From Thermocrispum municipale DSM 44069 (GTDB taxonomy: Bacteria; Actinomycetota; Actinomycetes; Mycobacteriales; Pseudonocardiaceae), in assembly GCF_000427825.1 (NCBI RefSeq), contig NZ_KE386593.1, forward strand, positions 202 to 64,201: a stretch of 64,000 nt of DNA. The letters are read 5' to 3'. Positions 59,508 to 64,000 of the stretch are shown here, piece by piece. Below the pieces are notes generated by a model. It was not told the DNA's origin. It saw nothing but the letters and a program-made list of their open reading frames with translations, and did no database searches. Every line of letters begins with the position of its first letter. Positions within the stretch are counted from its first letter, which is position 1. The position numbers were made by a program, and so were the translations under genes.

Positions 59508-61703
59508 CTACTCGTCGCTGAGCGGCTCCTGTCGCACCCGTCGCAGCGCAGGACCGCACACCGAGGCGGCGAGCACGGCGACGATCACCCCGACCACCAC
59601 AGGGGCGAGCAACCACGGGCTCAACACGAGCTCCAACGGACTGTCGATCAACCCGAGCAGCATCACGCCGACGAACACCCCGGCGAGCCCGGCGCCGAAC
59701 GTGGCGATCACCGCGGGCAGGGACGCCTCCACCCGCAGCGTGCGGGCGAGCACCGACATCTGCGTGCCTGCAGCGATCATGGCGCCGAAGGTGCGGCGTC
59801 GATCCATCACCGATCCCGCCGTCGCGATGGCCGCACTGCACCCGGCCAGCAACCCGGCGATGACGATCCCGATCGCGGTGACCCGGCGCAGCTCGTCGAG
59901 GTGGTTGCTGCCGTTGAGCACCAGGTCCTGGTCCGACGTCACCTGATTGCCCGCCGAACCGGCCACCATCGCGGTACGGATCGGGTCGCGGTTGGCATCC
60001 GTCGTCGCCACCGCGACGATCGACGACACCGGCTGCACGCTCTCCGGCACCAGCTCGGGGTCGATCAGCGCGACCGGTCGCGGCAGGTCCGCGGTCGGCA
60101 CGTTCGTGGGGAGCGCCTTGATCTGGTCCCCGGATTCCGCCGCGATCCCCTTCGGGCGGGTCGGCATGCCGTAGACGGCAGGCTCGTTCCGGCACATCTG
60201 CGGCGAGAGGCCGAGCACCGGGGCCGCCTCCGCGCACCTACCGACGACCGCTCCGTACTCGGCTCCGTCGCTGTCGGTCAGCACGACCTCGTCCAGCCGC
60301 ACGGCCCGCTCCTGCTGGCCGTAGCGCTTCAGCCGGTCGTCGATCTGCTTGACGATGTCGTCCGCGTGCTCGGCGCTGGTGAACGTCCGCAGCGTCGACG
60401 CGGCGAACATCGGATCCCGCGGCGCCAGCTCGGCGCCCTCGATCGTCGGCAGCAGGGTCAACGCCATGGTGCCGACGAACACCGCCAACACGACCCCCGA
60501 GGACGACCGGTAGGCGGCTTTCGGATCGGTGTGCAGCCGCCGCCCGGCGAGCAGCCCGGCGGGACCCCGCCACGACTTCACCAGTCCGCGCCCGACCACC
60601 GCGGTCACCCACGGACCGATGACGGTCGCCGAACCGATCAGCGCGGCCAGCGCGATCAGCACCACCGCGAGGCTTTCTCCGGAGCGCGCGGCGAACCAGA
60701 AGGCGGCGAGCGCCGCAGGCAGCGCGAGCACCCGCCACGCGCCGAGCGGCTTGTTCGGCGTGCTTCGGACCGCGCCGAGCGGGGTGATCACCACCCGTCG
60801 CAGGCCCAGCACGGCCGCACCGAGCACCAACAACGGCAGCACGACGACCGCGACGACGACGAGCCAGGTCGGCGTCGCCAAGTCGGCGGGATACCACTCA
60901 CTGCCGTCCCACGGAACGCCCGACGCCCACCACCGGACCAGCGGGTTCACCACCACGCCGAGCACCACGCCGACGACCGTCGGAATAGCCAGCTCGGCGA
61001 CCACCATGGCCACTACCTGCCGCGGCGTCGCGCCCGCTAACCGGAACGCGGCCAACCGCTGCTCCCTGCGGGTCGCGGTGAGGCGAGCGGCCGAAGCGAC
61101 CAGCACCAGGCTGGGCACCAGCAACACCACCAGGCCGACCCCGGCGAGCAGTTCCAGTTCGTCGTCGGCGAATCCGAACGGGGTGGCGAACTCGTTGATC
61201 GGGTTGGCGTCGCCGATGCCGGTCGGCGACTGCCCCACCAGGGCGAACAGCTGATTGTCGTGCCTGAGTCCGTCGGATCCGATGACCCCGACGACCTTGC
61301 CGAAGCGCTCCCCGACCACCGAGGCCGGTTGGTCGTCGATGAGCTCCGCCAGCGCCGGCGACACCAGCGACTCACCGGGCCCCGGGAACTTGTCCACGCC
61401 GGGTGGCGGCGGCAGTTCGCCGTGCTGAGTCAGCGCGATGTCCATCCGCTCGATGATTTCCCCGGCCGCGCGGTCCCGACTGGTCTTGATCAGCGCTTTT
61501 GCCTCCTCGGGCGCGACCTCGGAAGTGACCGCGCCCTGCTGCCATGCGGTGCGCGCCTCGCGGGCGTCGACCGCGTACGGCAGCCCGAGCAGAAGCAGCA
61601 CCAACGATGTCGCCACCGTGACACCGACCGCGGTCAGCAGCGCCGACGTCCGGGTGCGGCGATCGACCCGCAGCACCCGCAGTGCGATCCGGAACGCGTT
61701 CAT
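59508..61703 (-). CDS. ABC transporter permease, FtsX/MacB type
   Basis: 731-residue integral membrane protein with the duplicated FtsX-like architecture: one N-terminal segment, a first large outer domain, three segments around 210-320, further segments in the middle (about 330-385), a second outer domain (about 450-600) and three C-terminal segments. Such proteins transmit ATPase force to the outside or move lipids or antibiotics. It overlaps the ATPase gene by four bases. The adjacent sensor kinase suggests an envelope-stress or antibiotic-response module. Confidence 0.85.
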   Translation of the reverse strand: MNAFRIALRVLRVDRRTRTSALLTAVGVTVATSLVLLLLGLPYAVDAREARTAWQQGAVTSEVAPEEAKALIKTSRDRAAGEIIERMDIALTQHGELPPPPGVDKFPGPGESLVSPALAELIDDQPASVVGERFGKVVGVIGSDGLRHDNQLFALVGQSPTGIGDANPINEFATPFGFADDELELLAGVGLVVLLVPSLVLVASAARLTATRREQRLAAFRLAGATPRQVVAMVVAELAIPTVVGVVLGVVVNPLVRWWASGVPWDGSEWYPADLATPTWLVVVAVVVLPLLVLGAAVLGLRRVVITPLGAVRSTPNKPLGAWRVLALPAALAAFWFAARSGESLAVVLIALAALIGSATVIGPWVTAVVGRGLVKSWRGPAGLLAGRRLHTDPKAAYRSSSGVVLAVFVGTMALTLLPTIEGAELAPRDPMFAASTLRTFTSAEHADDIVKQIDDRLKRYGQQERAVRLDEVVLTDSDGAEYGAVVGRCAEAAPVLGLSPQMCRNEPAVYGMPTRPKGIAAESGDQIKALPTNVPTADLPRPVALIDPELVPESVQPVSSIVAVATTDANRDPIRTAMVAGSAGNQVTSDQDLVLNGSNHLDELRRVTAIGIVIAGLLAGCSAAIATAGSVMDRRRTFGAMIAAGTQMSVLARTLRVEASLPAVIATFGAGLAGVFVGVMLLGLIDSPLELVLSPWLLAPVVVGVIVAVLAASVCGPALRRVRQEPLSDE

Positions 61704-62416
61704 GCGGTCAACACCGCCGACTCGATCTGGCCGTCCCGGATGGCGACGGAACGGGTGGCGCGGGCGGCCAGCTCCCGGTCGTGCGTGACGACCAGGATCG
61801 CCGCCTGGGTCTCCGCACAGATCTCCAGCAGCACGTTCATGATCTCCGCGCCGGTGCGGCTGTCCAGCTGGCCGGTCGGCTCGTCGGCGAACACCACCGA
61901 CGGCTGGTGCGCGAGCGCCCGCGCGATCGCCACCCGCTGAGCCTGCCCGCCGGACAGCTCCCCCGGGAAGCTGCCGTAGCGGCCGGCCAGGCCCAGCCGG
62001 TCCAGCCAGTGGCGGGCGGCCTGCAGCGCCTGCCCGCGATCGGAGCCGCCCAGCAGCATCGGCAGCGCCACGTTCTCCTCGGCGGTGAGCTCGGCGACCA
62101 GCATTCCCTGCTGGAACACGAAGCCGAACTCGCTGCGGCGCAACAGACTGCGGCGCGCCTCGGACAGGTTGTCGATGCGCGATCCGCCCAGGTGAACCTC
62201 GCCGTGGTCGGCCGCGACGATGCCCGCCAGCACATGCAGCAACGTCGACTTGCCCGACCCGGACGGGCCGACGATCGCGACCGCCTCACCGCGCCGCACA
62301 TCGATGTCGACACCGGCCAGCGCGCGATGCGGGCCGTAGTTCTTCACCAGGCGCCTGCCGGAGATGGCCGGCGGCGCGAGCACGTTCTGCACCGTGGATG
62401 GTTCCTGACCGAGCAC
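61700..62416 (-). CDS. ABC transporter ATP-binding protein (LolD/MacB type)
   Basis: 238 residues from the GTG at 62416 (GGAGGC upstream). Walker A GPSGSGKST, Q-loop FVFQQG, signature LSGGQAQR, Walker B VVFADEP and H-loop VVTHD are all intact. Energises the FtsX-like permease encoded after it. Frames extend upstream to 62482 without family similarity. Confidence 0.9.
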   Translation of the reverse strand: MLGQEPSTVQNVLAPPAISGRRLVKNYGPHRALAGVDIDVRRGEAVAIVGPSGSGKSTLLHVLAGIVAADHGEVHLGGSRIDNLSEARRSLLRRSEFGFVFQQGMLVAELTAEENVALPMLLGGSDRGQALQAARHWLDRLGLAGRYGSFPGELSGGQAQRVAIARALAHQPSVVFADEPTGQLDSRTGAEIMNVLLEICAETQAAILVVTHDRELAARATRSVAIRDGQIESAVLTA

Positions 62417-62511
62417 ATGAGCCTCCAAGTCGAGTGGGCTTGTCGACTCCAGAGCCTCGCGGTCAGCCGGGTGCGGACACATCGGGCGATAGGCCGCATG
62501 CGTGTGGTGTT

Positions 62512-62533
62512 GCCTCGGCCGAGTGACCGAGGC
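62512..62533. promoter_or_regulatory. Inverted repeat GCCTCGG-N8-CCGAGGC in the ABC/kinase gap
   Basis: 7-bp arms in the 172-bp divergent region between the ATPase gene and the sensor kinase gene; a possible response-regulator or other operator. Compare 59031-59052. Confidence 0.45.
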
Positions 62534-62576
62534 GGAATCGGCCGCAGAGCTGAGGGCATCCCCTCCGCGGGTGGCC

Positions 62577-62582
62577 TAATGT
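62577..62582 (+). promoter_or_regulatory. -10 element of the sensor kinase gene, leaderless geometry
   Basis: TAATGT ends six bases before the GTG start at 62589 and no ribosome-binding site exists, so the transcript probably begins at the start codon. Confidence 0.5.
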
Positions 62583-62588
62583 CTCGTT

Positions 62589-64000
62589 GTGCAATCCGAT
62601 TCCTCGACGACGACAGCGCACCGTCCGCCGTCGGACGAGCAGCCGCGCTGGGCCACGGTGCAGGCGGCGTGGCGCCGGTTGGGCCTGTTCGGCGCGTTGC
62701 TGGCAGCGGCGGTCATGGCGGACGTCGTCGTCGCCGTCACCGACCTGCTCACCGCGGACCACCAGAACTTCTACCCGTTCCAGGGTCGCTGGCACGCGCT
62801 GATGATGGTGCCGGGCAGCGTCGTGCTGGCCGCGTGCGCGGTGGTGGGGCGGAAGAATCCGATGCTCGGGGCCGGGCTCGGTTCACTGGCGCTCGTTCTC
62901 GTCTCACCGCTGGCGGAGATGCGCTCGGGCGGTTACACGTCGCTGCTCACCGGGATTTCGCTGGCGGAGACGGTCGCAGGCCTCCAGCTGGTCGTGCTGG
63001 CACACCGGATGCTGCCGACGCCACGGGCGGTCGCGGCCACCGCGATGCTGGTCGTCGGGTGCCTGGCCGCGGTGTCGATCCGCGGCAGCGGGCATCCGCA
63101 CTCGGACACGCTGTTCGTCGGTTTCGTGCTGCTTGTGGCCGCGGTGGTCTTCGGCAGGCGCAAGACGACCGGCAAGCCCGCGTTTCCCGACGAGTCCAGC
63201 CGCTACGCGGTGTACCTGACGCAGTGGCCGCTCATCGGCGTCCTCGCCCTGTTCCTCTTCCTGGAGTTCGTCAACTCGTCCGGCTCGCTGTTCGGCATGG
63301 CCGTCGTGCTGTTGTCGCTGGCCGCGGCCGGGCTCGCGGTGCTGTCCGTGCAGCATCCGATCACCGCCGGTTTCGGGTTGGCCGGGGTGTTCCTGGTCAG
63401 TGGGATCCTCGGCGGAGCGTGGGACGTCGACTTCCCCGGTGTCGGAAATGCGCCACTGCCTGCCGTGCACGTGTTGGCCGGAATCGTCGTGTCGGTGAAC
63501 CTGGTGCGCTACCGCAAACCGGAAGCGGCCACCGGGGTGATCGCGGTGATGTCGGTCGCGGTCGCCATCACCACCGCGTTGCGGACCACCGGAAGCGAGC
63601 TGCAACGACTCGCCATCACCGCCCTGCTGTTCCTCGGCTTGGCGGTCGCTCTCGGTTTGTACCTGCGGTCGCGAGACGCGGCACGCGCGCAATTGATGAG
63701 CGCAGCCGTCGCCGAGGCCAAATCGGCCGAACGCATGGCGTTGGCGCGCGAACTGCACGACGTCGTCGCGCACCACGTCACCGGCATCGTGGTGCAGGCG
63801 CAGGCCGCCAAGATGGTCGCGAAGAACGACCCGAAGCTCACCCAGGAGGCGTTCGACCGGATCGAAGCGGCCGGGATCGAGGCGATGACCGCGATGCGCC
63901 GGCTGGTCGCCAGCATCCGCTCCGGAGAGCCGAGCGACACCCCGACCGAGGACGCCACCATGGATCTGGCCGCCGACCTGCGCAAATTGGTCGACAACTC
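62589..64000 (+). CDS. NarL-family sensor histidine kinase (partial, runs off the window)
   Basis: More than 470 residues are present; the end is outside the window. An N-terminal membrane region (many hydrophobic segments to about residue 360) is followed by the dimerisation/phosphoacceptor region ALARELHDVVAHHVTGIVV, typical of HisKA_3 kinases (phosphorylated His in ELHD). The ATPase domain would follow. It should phosphorylate a LuxR/NarL-type response regulator, probably encoded just downstream. Divergent from the ABC exporter, which is likely its target. Confidence 0.88.
   Translation, partial: MQSDSSTTTAHRPPSDEQPRWATVQAAWRRLGLFGALLAAAVMADVVVAVTDLLTADHQNFYPFQGRWHALMMVPGSVVLAACAVVGRKNPMLGAGLGSLALVLVSPLAEMRSGGYTSLLTGISLAETVAGLQLVVLAHRMLPTPRAVAATAMLVVGCLAAVSIRGSGHPHSDTLFVGFVLLVAAVVFGRRKTTGKPAFPDESSRYAVYLTQWPLIGVLALFLFLEFVNSSGSLFGMAVVLLSLAAAGLAVLSVQHPITAGFGLAGVFLVSGILGGAWDVDFPGVGNAPLPAVHVLAGIVVSVNLVRYRKPEAATGVIAVMSVAVAITTALRTTGSELQRLAITALLFLGLAVALGLYLRSRDAARAQLMSAAVAEAKSAERMALARELHDVVAHHVTGIVVQAQAAKMVAKNDPKLTQEAFDRIEAAGIEAMTAMRRLVASIRSGEPSDTPTEDATMDLAADLRKLVDN

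Noticed and set aside
59088-61040. 650-residue plus-strand ORF
   Set aside because: Antisense to the ABC permease and running through the 48-bp repeats; His/Arg-rich composition artefact.

Overview
High-GC (around 70 % by eye) actinobacterial chromosome. The prephenate dehydrogenase, tadA-associated protein, TadA and tRNA-Ser neighbourhood, a glucosyl-3-phosphoglycerate synthase, many GTG starts, leaderless-looking promoters and many TetR/GntR/MHS genes suggest a member of the Pseudonocardiales. No species can be named from the sequence alone.

Layout. 1-860: apparently non-coding end of an integrated element, closed by a duplicated 3' end of a tRNA-Arg (putative att site) and the terminator that probably belonged to that tRNA. 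1032-8311: AlkA-like glycosylase, HSL-type esterase divergent from a TetR regulator with two matching palindromic operators, a lutABC lactate operon and an XRE regulator. 8659-21980: a flavin-centred catabolic block with three luciferase-like (LLM) flavin monooxygenases, acyl-CoA ligase, alpha/beta hydrolase (fused in frame to one LLM), SDR, NTF2-like protein, flavin reductase, a RibBA for flavin synthesis, a GAF-PucR regulator, then an APH-type phosphotransferase and an acyl-CoA dehydrogenase. 22125-32960: PEP-mutase/isocitrate-lyase family enzyme, hydantoinase-like amidohydrolase, isochorismatase-like hydrolase, FCD-GntR regulator, two MHS transporters, a fumarate-reductase-like flavoprotein and two MmgE/PrpD proteins; three copies of an ACTGTYGACAGT-like site tie the two halves to the GntR.

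33177-40106: prolyl oligopeptidase, a hydrolase with a damaged 5' end, tandem repeats, MDR reductase, enoyl-CoA hydratase, two TetR regulators and a deleted SDR gene. 40151-51832: a homoprotocatechuate (3,4-dihydroxyphenylacetate) meta-cleavage cluster (hpaI, hpaH, hpaD, hpaE, GntR, a FAH-RraA fusion in the hpaG place) divergent from an MHS transporter, a class A FAD hydroxylase and a ThDP enzyme. 51833-56703: housekeeping genes, small amphipathic proteins and tRNA-Ser(CGA). 56826-64000: secreted protease, Tat-exported M15/extensin-like protein, repeats, an ABC exporter and the start of a NarL-type sensor kinase.

Working together. The 8.6-22 kb block reads as oxygenation of a cyclic or branched ketone-like substrate by FMNH2-dependent LLM enzymes, opening of an ester or lactone, CoA activation, and removal of a hydroxyl by a kinase/acyl-CoA dehydrogenase pair, with its own flavin supply. 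The 22-33 kb block reads as hydrolysis of a cyclic amide feeding di/tricarboxylate chemistry. The substrates of both are inferred, not shown. The hpa cluster is the most secure pathway and leads to pyruvate and succinate semialdehyde.
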